Source: Verrucomicrobiota bacterium (lineage in GTDB: Bacteria; Verrucomicrobiota; Verrucomicrobiia; Opitutales; Opitutaceae). Taken from it: a stretch of DNA of 56,132 nucleotides. The DNA is taken from NCBI GenBank assembly GCA_023433275.1, contig JAEZDN010000098.1, positions 1-56,132 of the forward strand, written 5' to 3'. Position numbers and translations under genes: made by a program. This document shows, piece after piece, positions 45,659 to 55,119 of the stretch. Position 1 is the first letter of the stretch, and each line of letters opens with the position of its first letter. Under the pieces are notes generated by a model, which ran no database searches, had not been told where the DNA came from, and was given only the letters and a program-made list of their open reading frames with translations.

Positions 45659-46756
45659 ATGATCCGTCCTGCTAAATCCAGTTTCCTAGCAGTAGTAATT
45701 GCGACACTGGCCTTGCTCGTCTTCGCAACCGGCCGTGCGTCCACAGATGAGCCAGTCGCGATGGTCTCCACTGAGATGGAAGCGTCGCGCGTGGACGAGC
45801 AGCTCGAGCGGGCGCGGGCGTTGCTCGGCACCGATCGCGAGGCGGGCCTCGCTGCGCTGCGTGAGGCGGCGCAGTCGAAGCGGGCCGACGCGCTTTTTCT
45901 GCTCGGCCGCACGCTTTTCTATGACGTCGGCACGGCGGATGCCCGGGCCGAAGGGGTGAAGTCGCTGCAGGCGAGCGCCGAACTCGGGGATCTTGAAGCG
46001 ATGTTGACGTTGGCGACGTTGCACACGATCGGTGACGGGGTTGAACGCTCGGAGTCCGCGGCTTTCGAACTGACCAGCAGCGCGGCAGCGTGGGGGCATC
46101 CCGAGGCGCAAGGGGTGCTGGCGCAGATCTATCTGCGCGGCAACCGGGCGGCGCGAAAGGATCCGGTGATGGCGTTTGCGCGCGCCAGCGTGGCCGTGGC
46201 GCTCGGATATGCGAATGCTCACACGGTGCGCGTCAATGCAGGCCGGGAGCTTTCCGCGGAGGAAAAAGAAGAAGCCCGGGCGATTGCGGAGGAGATGATT
46301 GCAGATTTCAGGGAATCGTTCCCCGACCGCTTCGCATCGCTCGAGTATCACCCCGGCATCGATCATCTGCTTCCGCCCGACGTCAAGGCACTCGTGAGTC
46401 GCGCGGAGGAAGGCGACGTCGATGCCATGCTGGCGTTGGCTGAGCTCTTCTCCAGCGACCTGGTCGTGCCGATGGATTATGACGCCGTGGTGGAGTGGAC
46501 GCGCCGGGCGGCGGAGCGCGGTCATGTCGGCGCGCTCAATAATCTGGGCGACTATTTCCTGGGGGGGACCTATGTGGATTCTGATGCGTTCGAGGCATTG
46601 GTATATCTGACGGCAGCTGATTCGCTCGGTGGAAAGGTTCCGCAAACGGACTTGGAAAAGGCGCGCGGACGGATCGATCCCCGCCGCCTGCCTGAAGTGG
46701 ACCGGCGCGTCCTGCAATTGATCAAAACCATCCATGCAACCAAGGCGCAGCGCTAG
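45659..46756 (+). CDS. Secreted Sel1-repeat protein
   Basis: The 365-residue protein begins with a signal peptide (SSFLAVVIATLALLVFATGRA). Helical Sel1-like repeats follow, recognisable as ADALFLLGRTLFYDVG, LEAMLTLATLHTIGDG, PEAQGVLAQIYLRGN, VDAMLALAELFSSDL and VGALNNLGDYFLGG. Such solenoids act as scaffolds for protein contacts in the periplasm or at the surface; no enzyme motif is seen. Codon use is noticeably different from most of the window, with more G-ending codons (GCG, CGG, CTG). Together with the transposase remnant just upstream this suggests acquisition. A small membrane protein follows 15 bases later. Confidence 0.82.
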   Translation: MIRPAKSSFLAVVIATLALLVFATGRASTDEPVAMVSTEMEASRVDEQLERARALLGTDREAGLAALREAAQSKRADALFLLGRTLFYDVGTADARAEGVKSLQASAELGDLEAMLTLATLHTIGDGVERSESAAFELTSSAAAWGHPEAQGVLAQIYLRGNRAARKDPVMAFARASVAVALGYANAHTVRVNAGRELSAEEKEEARAIAEEMIADFRESFPDRFASLEYHPGIDHLLPPDVKALVSRAEEGDVDAMLALAELFSSDLVVPMDYDAVVEWTRRAAERGHVGALNNLGDYFLGGTYVDSDAFEALVYLTAADSLGGKVPQTDLEKARGRIDPRRLPEVDRRVLQLIKTIHATKAQR

Positions 46757-46771
46757 CCGGCGGCAGTCGCG

Positions 46772-47377
46772 ATGCATTCGGGTGCAACCCCATCTTCGAT
46801 GAAATCAGAACGAGCGGCGGGTGATGTGCTGTATGAGTGTCGCACCCCGCGATGGATGCACGGAGCGGTGCTCGTGGCCGCGGCTTCGTTGGTGGCGGTC
46901 TTCGCTTATTTTCTATTGGCGACGCCACGAGCGGACGGTGATGCCGGCTGGCGGATCGGCGCTGGCATCGCTCTCACGGTCAGCGCGTTGATGGTGGTGG
47001 TGTCAGCGCTGCGGTTGATCCGTCACCGGCCGTATTTCATCATCTACGAGCACGGGTTCGAATATGCTCCCGGCGGCGTTTCGACGGGAATCATCCGCTG
47101 GGCCGACGTGGTGGAGCTGCGTGAGGAAACGGTGTTACATGGCGACGCTGGATTTCCGACGCGGCGCGCGGTGACGGCGGTCGTATTGCGCAATCCCGAG
47201 GAATATCAGGCACGCTTCCCCACGGTGCTTCGTCCGCTGTTGCAGATGCGACAGGCGATGAACAGCTCGGTGGTTCTCATCCCGCGCGGAGAGTTTGGAG
47301 GAGACGATGTGGCCCTGGTGGAAATCATGCGCGAGCAGGTGGCAAAGGCGCAGGCGTCGCCAAATCGACACGAATAG
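46772..47377 (+). CDS. Small membrane protein, STM3941-like
   Basis: The 201-residue protein has two close membrane helices (MHGAVLVAAASLVAVFAYFLL and GIALTVSALMVVVSALRL) and then a cytoplasmic domain with HRPYFIIYEHGFEYAPGG and IIRWADVVELRE. This strand pattern is that of a PH-like domain as in STM3941-family proteins of unknown function. A second ATG lies nine codons in (46799) and is equally plausible. It follows the Sel1 gene by 15 bases and shares its G-ending codon bias, so the two form a small unit. Assignment to the family is tentative. Confidence 0.65.
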   Translation: MHSGATPSSMKSERAAGDVLYECRTPRWMHGAVLVAAASLVAVFAYFLLATPRADGDAGWRIGAGIALTVSALMVVVSALRLIRHRPYFIIYEHGFEYAPGGVSTGIIRWADVVELREETVLHGDAGFPTRRAVTAVVLRNPEEYQARFPTVLRPLLQMRQAMNSSVVLIPRGEFGGDDVALVEIMREQVAKAQASPNRHE

Positions 47378-47535
47378 GAAGAATGGGACTGAACCAGAGC
47401 AAAACGCGGATCCCTCGGGTTGGTTAAACCACGCAAATAAAGATCCTCGGCAGCATTTTAGAAATGGAGGGAGGACCATCCGTTCTGCCAGTCCGGCGCC
47501 AGGCACGTAGGCTGATAACCGCGTCTCCAGCCCAA

Positions 47536-47612
47536 GACGAAGCACCTGCCAGCCAACTGGTCAGCCATAGCCTTGGCGGCAGTTGAAGGCTGGCGCCAAG
47601 GCTGAAGCTTCG
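47536..47612. repeat. Large nested imperfect palindrome
   Basis: Three inverted pairs are nested or interleaved: ACGAAGC (47536-47542) with GCTTCGT (47606-47612); GCCAGCCAACTG (47547-47558) with CAGTTGAAGGCTGGC (47579-47593); and the perfect AGCCTTGGCG (47568-47577) with CGCCAAGGCT (47593-47602). It sits in the 387-base gene-free spacer after the atypical islet. I see no gene elsewhere in this spacer (47378-47764). It could be an end of a mobile element or a regulatory structure. Confidence 0.6.
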
Positions 47613-47764
47613 TGGTATCGGATCCGCCGCCAATCAGCCTGACCGTCAAAGCACGGCGCCGGTGCGGCGGAATCGGAGCAGGCCCCGCTCCTCGAAGTCG
47701 CGCCTTCTCCCACACCGGTGCAAGGTCTCTTGGGGAGGGTTATGCAAGTGATGTTCCTGCAAAC

Positions 47765-49681
47765 TCAAGGCGCCAACGACACTTTCGCCGCCCAATCGTT
47801 GATCAGGCTCGGTTCACCGGGTGGAAAGGTCGGCGTCGTGATGCGCCCATCCGCACCGACGGTCACTTCGACCACCGGGCCCCAACCGCCCCGGCGCGGG
47901 TTGAACCAGATCCAGTGGTAGCGGACTCCGGGGACGAAGCCCGCCAGCACCGGTGCCTCGGCCTTGTTTTCAAAATAAAGCAAGGCGAGGTCGCGGTCGG
48001 GTGTCCGCATCATGAACGACCACCCGTCGAGGCCGTCGTCACGGGGGTTGGCGGTGGCGCGAGTCGAGAGGTCGGCCGAGGCCAGCTCGAGCTCCTGGTA
48101 GCGCGCGCCCTCCGACAGGACGAAATCCCGCAGGTGCTTCATCTGGGCTCCCGATTCATAGCGCAGGGCGGTCCAGATATGCGGACGCCAGCCGCCCGGC
48201 TCGCCGGTGCTGGTGACATCATACGCCGCCGTGCCGTGAACGTGACCGGCCAGCCCGCCGGAGAGGACCGAGCCATACATCATCGCGCGCGCGAAATAAT
48301 TGTCGCGATCGGAATTCTCCGCCGGCGTTTCCCCGCCTGGCCGGTTGATCGAGTGATTCCACCCGGTGTAATAGGGCTCGAGATTGGCCGCGGGAAACGC
48401 GGGCGTGAGCCGGAATATTTCCTCCAGCGAGGCATAGATGGCGTGGTTGCGTGGCTTGTTGCCCACCGTGTGCATGGTCAGCCAGGGCGCAGACTCGCCA
48501 TGGCCGAAGACTTTGTGCGTGGCGCTGTCGATCAGCACCGTGTACGGCTGGCCAAACGGCAGCGGGCCGTACGTTTTCCAATGATGGGTCAGCGCCGCGT
48601 TGAACTCCGCCCCGGTGAGGCTGTAGTTTTTCGGAATCCAGTCCAGGTGGATGCCACTGAAGATGAGATTGTAGGCGCCATACCGCGCGATGAGGTACTG
48701 GACGAAGCGCGCGTACGAGGGCACGAAATCAAAGTAGGCCTTCCACGACGGCGCGTTGTCGCGCCGCACGGTCTCGATGAAGGGCACGAACCCCTCCTCC
48801 GCCATGTGCCGCATCTTGCGGTCGAGGCTCTGGAAATACGCGGGATTGATGCGGTCGAAGTTGGCCAGGCCATCGTCACGGCCCGGCATCATCTCAAAGG
48901 GGCGGTTGCCCTGCTCGTCGTGCATGTCCTTCGCGGTGGTCGTGGCGCCATCGGACGTGGAAATCTTCGCATTCGGCGCCCAATGTCCGAATTTCTCCCA
49001 CGCGTTGCGCAGGTAGATCCCGTCCTCGTTGGCGAATGTCGCCCCGTGGTGATCCGCCGACCAGTTCGGGAAGGCGGCGATGAAGCTGACGGAGTTGTAG
49101 CCCTGGCGCTTCCGATAGCCGACCGCTTCCTCGAAGCTGATGCCGCTCGCCGGCTCGTAACCCGTGGTCGCGGCGGCGCCCCGCCACGGCAGGCGCCAGG
49201 TCGATGCCGCGAGCCAGGTGTCCCCCACCATGAAGAACGGCGTGCCGTCCGCATAATTCAACGCGTGACCATTGGGGTTCGCGCGGACAAACCCGCGCCG
49301 GTTCGGATTTTCCTCCTTCTCGGCGTCGGTCCAGGCGATCGCCTTCAACTTGCCCGCCCCGCCATTGAGGCCCGTGTCTTCCGGCTGGTTCGAGACGGAG
49401 CGCCAGGTCCACTCCCCCGGCGCCGTCGCCACGAAGCGCACTTTGAACGTCCGCCCGCCGTCCCAGAACCCATGCACGCGCTTCGCGAAGCCCGGCCCCT
49501 CCAATTCGATCCAGCATTCCACCTCCGCGTAGGGATTGGCATAGTCGCGCGAGGCTTGAAACGTGATCTCCTGGGTCTCCCAAACATGAACCTCCCCCGA
49601 GGCGGGGAGAGCGCGCAGTACCACGCCGAGCAGCGCGGAGACGAATCCAAGGGCAAGCGGGTGGAATAGGCGGGGCAGCAT
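47765..49681 (-). CDS. Secreted DUF5060/DUF4038 glycoside hydrolase (apiosidase-like, GH140-type)
   Basis: The 638-residue protein has a signal peptide (LFHPLALGFVSALLGVVLRAL, cleavage near ASG). An N-terminal DUF5060 beta-sandwich follows (VECWIELEGPGFAKRVHGFW, GEWTWRS). A TIM-barrel of the DUF4038 type starts with RGFVRANPNGHALNYADGTPFFMVGDTWL and continues YRKRQGYNSVSFI, PAYFQSLDRKMRHMAEEGFVPF and a late barrel strand IFSGIHLDWIP. The C-terminus is a small beta domain (FVPGVRYHWIWFNPRRGGW). Relatives include apiosidases of rhamnogalacturonan-II breakdown and other plant-polysaccharide enzymes; substrate here is open. It is divergent from the protease gene, 153 bases apart. Confidence 0.82.
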   Translation of the reverse strand: MLPRLFHPLALGFVSALLGVVLRALPASGEVHVWETQEITFQASRDYANPYAEVECWIELEGPGFAKRVHGFWDGGRTFKVRFVATAPGEWTWRSVSNQPEDTGLNGGAGKLKAIAWTDAEKEENPNRRGFVRANPNGHALNYADGTPFFMVGDTWLAASTWRLPWRGAAATTGYEPASGISFEEAVGYRKRQGYNSVSFIAAFPNWSADHHGATFANEDGIYLRNAWEKFGHWAPNAKISTSDGATTTAKDMHDEQGNRPFEMMPGRDDGLANFDRINPAYFQSLDRKMRHMAEEGFVPFIETVRRDNAPSWKAYFDFVPSYARFVQYLIARYGAYNLIFSGIHLDWIPKNYSLTGAEFNAALTHHWKTYGPLPFGQPYTVLIDSATHKVFGHGESAPWLTMHTVGNKPRNHAIYASLEEIFRLTPAFPAANLEPYYTGWNHSINRPGGETPAENSDRDNYFARAMMYGSVLSGGLAGHVHGTAAYDVTSTGEPGGWRPHIWTALRYESGAQMKHLRDFVLSEGARYQELELASADLSTRATANPRDDGLDGWSFMMRTPDRDLALLYFENKAEAPVLAGFVPGVRYHWIWFNPRRGGWGPVVEVTVGADGRITTPTFPPGEPSLINDWAAKVSLAP

Positions 49682-49834
49682 GCCACGCTTTTCCGCTCTT
49701 ACAGGCGTTCCAGCAAGGGCCTCGTGCCCTCGCGTCGGTCAAACATGTGACCGGAAAAACCAGTCGGATAGAGGAACCGGCATCGGAGTTGACGAGCCGC
49801 CCCCGGGCGCGGCAATTTCCGAGCGGGCCAATGA

Positions 49835-52315
49835 ATGATTAATTTCCACCCCGCGGGCGTGATCCGCACCCTTCTGCTTTCCCTTCTGGTCGGAACCGCC
49901 TTCGGTCCCATCACCCGCGCCGCATCCATCGGGCTCCAACTCGCGAGCCCGGAAAGGCAGAGCCTCCAGCGGGAGGCCCGGCTCGTGGTCGACATCCTTC
50001 AGAATCATCATTTTTCCGGGCGTTCTTTCCGCGACATGGAAAGTCGCGCCATGGTCAGCCGATTCCTCGAGGAACTCGACCCCACGGCCGAGTTCCTGAC
50101 CGCGCCGGACGTGGAATTCCTTCACCGACGGTTCGATCGAACGCTGAAATCCGTCTACGTGTTTCGCGGGGACCTGCAGCCCGCGTTCGAGATTTTCGAT
50201 CTCTTTGTCGCCCGCGCGCAGGAGCGGCTCGAGTGGGTGCAACGCCGCCTCAACGGCAACTTCGACTTCACCGTCGATGAATCCTTCGCGCTGCGCGCCA
50301 AGCCCGTCCCTTTCGCCGGTTCCAAGGAAGCTGACCGTCACTGGGAACTCCGACTGAAGGATCACATGCTGGCCGAAATGCTGCGGGGCCGGTCTGCTGA
50401 TGAGGCGGCCGCGGAAATCAAGCGCCAGTTCAACCGCATGGGCCGCACGATCGCGGGTTACGACGCCCTCGCGGTCCGCGAGCGATTTCTGGACTGCATC
50501 ATCCGGTCGTTCGATCCGCACAGCGGCTATTTTTCATCCGACTCCACCCGGGAATTCGCCATGGAGATGGAAAAGGCCGTCGTCGGCGTGGGCCTCGACC
50601 TGCGCAAGGAGGAAGGCCGCTGCATCGTGACCGCCGTGCAAACCGGCGGGGCGGCCGACCTCTCGGGCGGCCTGTCCCCCGGGGATTTCATCGAGGCGGT
50701 GGCCGAGGGCGACGGCGAGTGGGTCGAACTCGGCCCCCTGCGCCTGCGGGAAATTGTCAGCCTGCTGCGCGGGCCTGCCGGCACCGCCGTGCGGCTCGCC
50801 TTCCGCGCGCCCGATGTGGCGGATCGCCAAACCCTGACCTTGGAGCGATCCCGGGTCGGAGTGATCAATGATCGCGCGCGCGGTGCCGTCAGTGACGTCC
50901 CCGCTCCCGGCGGCGCCCGGCGCATTGGCTGGATCAGCCTGCCGAGCTTTTATGCCGCCGGGGAGGAATCCGCGCTCAGCAGCGTAACGCGCGACGTGCG
51001 GGAACTGCTCGAGGACATGACCCGTTCACCTCTCGACGGACTTGTGATTGATCTGCGCAACAATCCAGGCGGCGCCGTGACCGAAGCCTCCGCCTTGAGC
51101 GAACTTTTCTTGACCGGCGGGATCATGATGCTGAGCCGGGGCTTGGACGGCAAAATCGTCGAGCACCGGCTCCAGGAGGGCCAGCCGGCCTATCGCGGAC
51201 CGTTGATCGTGCTGGTTTCCGCCGCCAGCGCCTCGGCCAGCGAGGTGTTCGCCGGGGCCATGAGGCACCATCGGCGGGCCCTGATCATGGGCGCGGGGGC
51301 CACATTTGGAAAAGGCACCGTGCAGAACTACATCGAACTGGCGAGGACGCCCGCGGGCGCGTCGGATTGGGGGATGCTTCGATTGACGCGCGAGCAGTTT
51401 TACCTGCCGGATGGACGACCGGTCCAGGGCGCGGGCGTCGAAGCGGATCTGGTCCTGCCCGCGTTGGACACCGGCGAGCCGGTGCGGCGGGAGGCCGATC
51501 TGCCCGGCGCACTTTCGTCGGACAAAATCGAGCCACCCTCGTCACCCGATGAACGCCCGCTGCCCGGGGTGTCGCTGGATGCACCGTTGATCGCAAAGCT
51601 GCGCGCCATTTTCGACTCGAACGTCGGCGCCCTGCCCGAGTGGGCGTTGATGAGGGAAGCCGCCGACATGAGCCGCCAGCAGAACGGGTCGCTCGAACAT
51701 TCCCTCCTGGAGGAACGACGCCGGACAGCTTGGCTGGCCCAGGAGGCCCTCGTGAATGATTGGCAGCGGCGGCAACGCTCGCTCGCTGCGGAATCGGTGT
51801 TCCCAACCGTGCCGTTCGAAACGAAAGAAGTGCGGACAACGCTGCATTCCCTCGATGCCCGCCTGCGCGTGGCGACGGCCGGGCCCGATGGGCTCTTGCA
51901 CCGGCTCCACCAAGGGGCGTTCGTGCTTGAAACGGAAACGGGGCGTTGGCGGAAGCTCAGGCTGGAGTCATTTGAGTTCAGTCAGTACGTGTCCGACGCT
52001 GGCTCCCTCGCCGCGGCGCTCTCCGCGGCGGGAGGCCCCGTGATGACCGAGGCCGCCATCAGGAAATTTCTCGAACGATCCTCGCTCCTGGAATACCCGA
52101 CGGAGCGCGAGCTGCTTGAACTTGCGTCCGATCTGGTCGACCCGGAGGCCTCTCCGGCGGTTCGCCGCAGCAACCTGGAAGCGCTGCTGCGGGAAATCAC
52201 AATCTTGGACAACAGCCTCCGCCGGGATCGTCCGGTACTCGATGTCCCCTTGCGCGAGGCCCTGCGCATCGCTGCTCACTGGGCCTCCCTCCTGCCTTTT
52301 TCGCCTCGCCTCTAA
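49835..52315 (+). CDS. Tail-specific protease (S41 family, Prc/CtpA-like)
   Basis: The 826-residue protein has an N-terminal signal peptide (RTLLLSLLVGTAFGPITRAA). The long helical N-terminal domain of Prc follows (LDPTAEFLTAPDVEF), then RSFDPHSGYFS, a PDZ domain (about 245-330, with VGVGLDLRKEEG and GGLSPGDFIEAV), and the S41 core. LVIDLRNNPGGAV precedes the nucleophile region SASASE (465-470), and FGKGTVQNY (K493) supplies the lysine of the Ser-Lys dyad. A C-terminal helical domain follows. Periplasmic proteases of this type trim C-termini of envelope proteins. The gene ends 10 bases before a large Sel1-repeat gene, and the pair is probably an operon; Prc is known to use a TPR adaptor (NlpI) in enterobacteria. 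Confidence 0.9.
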   Translation: MINFHPAGVIRTLLLSLLVGTAFGPITRAASIGLQLASPERQSLQREARLVVDILQNHHFSGRSFRDMESRAMVSRFLEELDPTAEFLTAPDVEFLHRRFDRTLKSVYVFRGDLQPAFEIFDLFVARAQERLEWVQRRLNGNFDFTVDESFALRAKPVPFAGSKEADRHWELRLKDHMLAEMLRGRSADEAAAEIKRQFNRMGRTIAGYDALAVRERFLDCIIRSFDPHSGYFSSDSTREFAMEMEKAVVGVGLDLRKEEGRCIVTAVQTGGAADLSGGLSPGDFIEAVAEGDGEWVELGPLRLREIVSLLRGPAGTAVRLAFRAPDVADRQTLTLERSRVGVINDRARGAVSDVPAPGGARRIGWISLPSFYAAGEESALSSVTRDVRELLEDMTRSPLDGLVIDLRNNPGGAVTEASALSELFLTGGIMMLSRGLDGKIVEHRLQEGQPAYRGPLIVLVSAASASASEVFAGAMRHHRRALIMGAGATFGKGTVQNYIELARTPAGASDWGMLRLTREQFYLPDGRPVQGAGVEADLVLPALDTGEPVRREADLPGALSSDKIEPPSSPDERPLPGVSLDAPLIAKLRAIFDSNVGALPEWALMREAADMSRQQNGSLEHSLLEERRRTAWLAQEALVNDWQRRQRSLAAESVFPTVPFETKEVRTTLHSLDARLRVATAGPDGLLHRLHQGAFVLETETGRWRKLRLESFEFSQYVSDAGSLAAALSAAGGPVMTEAAIRKFLERSSLLEYPTERELLELASDLVDPEASPAVRRSNLEALLREITILDNSLRRDRPVLDVPLREALRIAAHWASLLPFSPRL

Positions 52316-52325
52316 ACCCACCCCC

Positions 52326-55112
52326 ATGACGTTCCGCTCCATCTTTGCCCTCTTCCTCCTCTTGGGCATTCTCGCGCCGGCCCGTGCGACGAACTCGCCC
52401 GATCCCCACCCTCCTTCCCTCGCCACCGCCGACGAAGATGATGAGGAGAACGATGCCGCGGATGCAACTGGGGCGAAACCCGATCCGGCCGCGGAGAAAT
52501 TCTGGGCGGCCCTTCCCCTGCTCGAACGCGCGGTCGCCGCGGAACAGGCATCCGGCCGCGCCTTGCTCCAGGAGGCTTCCGACCTCGAGTTCACCCATGC
52601 CCAGGTGCTGCTCGCCAACTGTTTTCTCTCCGGCTCGTATGGCTTTCCCAAGCAACCCCGCCGGGCCCTCAATATCCTGCGCCTGGCCGCCGAGCGCGGC
52701 AACGCGTTCGCGATGGTGGGCCTCGGAGCATGCTATGTCACCGCCACCGGCACCCGGCGGGACGACGCGAAAGCCGAGGAATGGCTGCTTCTTGCCGTGG
52801 CTCCCGGGGCCGATTTTTCGCGGCCGGTACCGCCGGCGGGTTTTGTGGCGGCCGCCGGCGCCGCCGCGCCTTCGGTGGCCGGAGAACTCGCGAGCGACCC
52901 GGCGAGCCATTCCCAAGCGAGCGCCCACTTTCTGCTCGGGCAAATTCGAGGACGCCAGAACAAGCCCGCCGAGGCCCAGGTCCATTACATCGCCGCCGCC
53001 ACCGCCGGAACCGATGGGCGCAGCGGCATCTATCAGGCCGCCGTGGAGGCCGCGCTGGGCTATGCCTTCGGCCGGGGTATCCCGCGGGACACCGCCAAAG
53101 CACGTGAAATGCTCGAACAAAGCCGGCGCCTGAATGCCCGCATGGGCGTGAACCTCATCCAGAACTATGTGCAATTGAAACTCGTGGACGACTTCGCCGT
53201 GGCCGACTTGGAATCCTCCATCGACGAGGCGGGAGCGGCGCAGCAAACGGCGATCCAACTCCAGATCGCGCAGACGCTGGCCAACAAAAAATCGAAGGAC
53301 TACGATCCCGCCGAGGCGGCCCAATGGTATCGGCTGGCCGCCGATTCCGGCCAGGTGTGGGGCATGCTTTCCCTTGGCCTGCTCCACGCGAGCGGTGAGT
53401 TGGGCGCGCCCGACCTCGCCCAGGCATTCCATTGGTTCGAGAAAGCGGGCGATGGCGATCAACCCAAACATTATCTCGGTGCAGCGAACCTCGCCATCTG
53501 CCTGAAGCACGGCTTGGGCACCGCCCGGGACGAATCGCGGGCCGCCGCGCTGTTCAAAAAACACCGGGACGCAGACATCGTGTGCTATCTCGGCACGCGC
53601 GGGCTGGCCCCGACGAACGTCGTCAGTTACGACGAAGTCCTGGCCCTCAACCAGTCTTGGGCGAAGGACAAGAACGACCCCACCGCCCAATTCCTGCTCG
53701 CGCGGCGTTACTTTGATGGTGCCGGGGTCCCGGCCAGCACGGCCGAAGGCCTCAAGTGGCTGAAGCGCGCGGCCAAGGCCAACCATGGCGCCGCGCTGTT
53801 TCAACTGGGCTGGTTGTACGAATTCCAGCCGCAACTTGCCGGCTTCAATGACCAGGGGAAGGCGGCCAAGGCGGCGGCTGAAGCGTACCGCGCCTCCGGC
53901 GAAACCGGCAACATCGACGGCCTGATCAATTACGCCCGCGCACTGGGCCGCGGGATGGGTGTGTCGAAAAACGAGGCGGACGCCATCGCCACCTATGAGC
54001 GGGCCCTGCGGCTGAGTCCGGACCACGCCCGGGCCCACAGCAACCTTGGCGCCCTTTACCACGAGAAACTGAACGAGGTCAGCGCGGCTGGCTCGAGCAT
54101 CGGGACGGCAGAGTGGCGGGAGAAGATGTTCGAGCACTACGAGGCATCGCTGCGCAAGGATCCAGCGTATGCCGCCATCGTGCTCGGCGACCTCTATTAC
54201 GACGGCCGGTACGTCAAAAAGGATCTGGAAAAGGCCTATCAACTCTTTGAGCAGGCTGCCGACACCCCGCAGAACAAGGCGGCCGCCCACTATCGCCTCG
54301 GCTTCATGCACGAGCATGGTCAGGGCGTGCCTGTGACGTACACCGAGGCGGCCTATCATTATCGCATCGCCGCGCTCGAAGGCCACGTCCCCGCGCTGCG
54401 GCGACTCATCAACTTCTACCTCACCGGCACCGGGGTCAGCCTGGATTTTGACCGTGCCACCTCGTGGCTCAATCACATGATCCGGCTCAACCAGGTCGAT
54501 GCCCTGCCCATGATCGCGGATGTGCTGATCAAGAAACAGGAATACGACCAGGCGGTCCGCCTCTTGAAGGTCCTGGTGAAAATGCCCGACCAGAGGGTCT
54601 CGGGCCACGCCCACGAACGTCTGAGCTTGTGCTACCAAACCGGCCACGGCGTGAAGCGCAGTGCGAAACGGGCCGAGCGCCATTTCAAGCTGGCGGTGCA
54701 AAAGGGCAACGGCAGCGCGCTCACCACCCTGGCCCACGAAAAATTCGCGCAGGGCAACACCGCCGATGGCCTGGCCATCCTGACCCAAGCCGCCCAGATC
54801 ACCGGCAAGGCGGCATTCAACCTCGGCCAGATCTACTACTTCGGAAATTATGTGCCCGTGGACAAATCCCGGGCGCTGCTCTATTTCCAGCAGGGCGCAC
54901 GGATGAACAGCCCCGAGGCGCAATACTTCCTGGCTGGCCTCACGTGGAATCGCGAACCGATGGCGCCCAAGTTGTCCGAGGCGATCGACCTTTGCACCCG
55001 GGCGGAAAACCTGGGCCATCCCAAGGCGGCGGATCTGCGCCAGATGCTGGAACAGCGGCTCCAGGCGGAATCCGAACGACCGGAGGAAAACGCCCGTTCC
55101 CGCTCGTCGTGA
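52326..55112 (+). CDS. Large secreted Sel1/TPR-repeat protein
   Basis: The 928-residue protein has a signal peptide (FRSIFALFLLLGILAPARA) and an acidic linker. At least a dozen Sel1/TPR-like helical pairs follow, such as AHAQ-type TPRs TRLSPDHARAHSNLGALYHE, AAHYRLGFMHEHGQG, MISLG-type GMLSLGLLHASGELG, AALFQLGWLYEF and AAFNLGQIYYFGNYV. No catalytic motif is visible. It begins 10 bases after the tail-specific protease gene, so co-expression is likely and an adaptor role for that protease is a reasonable guess by analogy with the TPR lipoprotein NlpI; this is inference. Start at MTFRSIF, because the upstream frame overlaps the protease gene. Confidence 0.85.
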   Translation: MTFRSIFALFLLLGILAPARATNSPDPHPPSLATADEDDEENDAADATGAKPDPAAEKFWAALPLLERAVAAEQASGRALLQEASDLEFTHAQVLLANCFLSGSYGFPKQPRRALNILRLAAERGNAFAMVGLGACYVTATGTRRDDAKAEEWLLLAVAPGADFSRPVPPAGFVAAAGAAAPSVAGELASDPASHSQASAHFLLGQIRGRQNKPAEAQVHYIAAATAGTDGRSGIYQAAVEAALGYAFGRGIPRDTAKAREMLEQSRRLNARMGVNLIQNYVQLKLVDDFAVADLESSIDEAGAAQQTAIQLQIAQTLANKKSKDYDPAEAAQWYRLAADSGQVWGMLSLGLLHASGELGAPDLAQAFHWFEKAGDGDQPKHYLGAANLAICLKHGLGTARDESRAAALFKKHRDADIVCYLGTRGLAPTNVVSYDEVLALNQSWAKDKNDPTAQFLLARRYFDGAGVPASTAEGLKWLKRAAKANHGAALFQLGWLYEFQPQLAGFNDQGKAAKAAAEAYRASGETGNIDGLINYARALGRGMGVSKNEADAIATYERALRLSPDHARAHSNLGALYHEKLNEVSAAGSSIGTAEWREKMFEHYEASLRKDPAYAAIVLGDLYYDGRYVKKDLEKAYQLFEQAADTPQNKAAAHYRLGFMHEHGQGVPVTYTEAAYHYRIAALEGHVPALRRLINFYLTGTGVSLDFDRATSWLNHMIRLNQVDALPMIADVLIKKQEYDQAVRLLKVLVKMPDQRVSGHAHERLSLCYQTGHGVKRSAKRAERHFKLAVQKGNGSALTTLAHEKFAQGNTADGLAILTQAAQITGKAAFNLGQIYYFGNYVPVDKSRALLYFQQGARMNSPEAQYFLAGLTWNREPMAPKLSEAIDLCTRAENLGHPKAADLRQMLEQRLQAESERPEENARSRSS

Positions 55113-55119
55113 GCGGACG

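Noticed and set aside
47536..47612. An integron attC site
   Set aside because: The palindrome is of suitable size, but the flanking RYYYAAC and GTTRRRY core sites are not found at its ends and there is no cassette structure.
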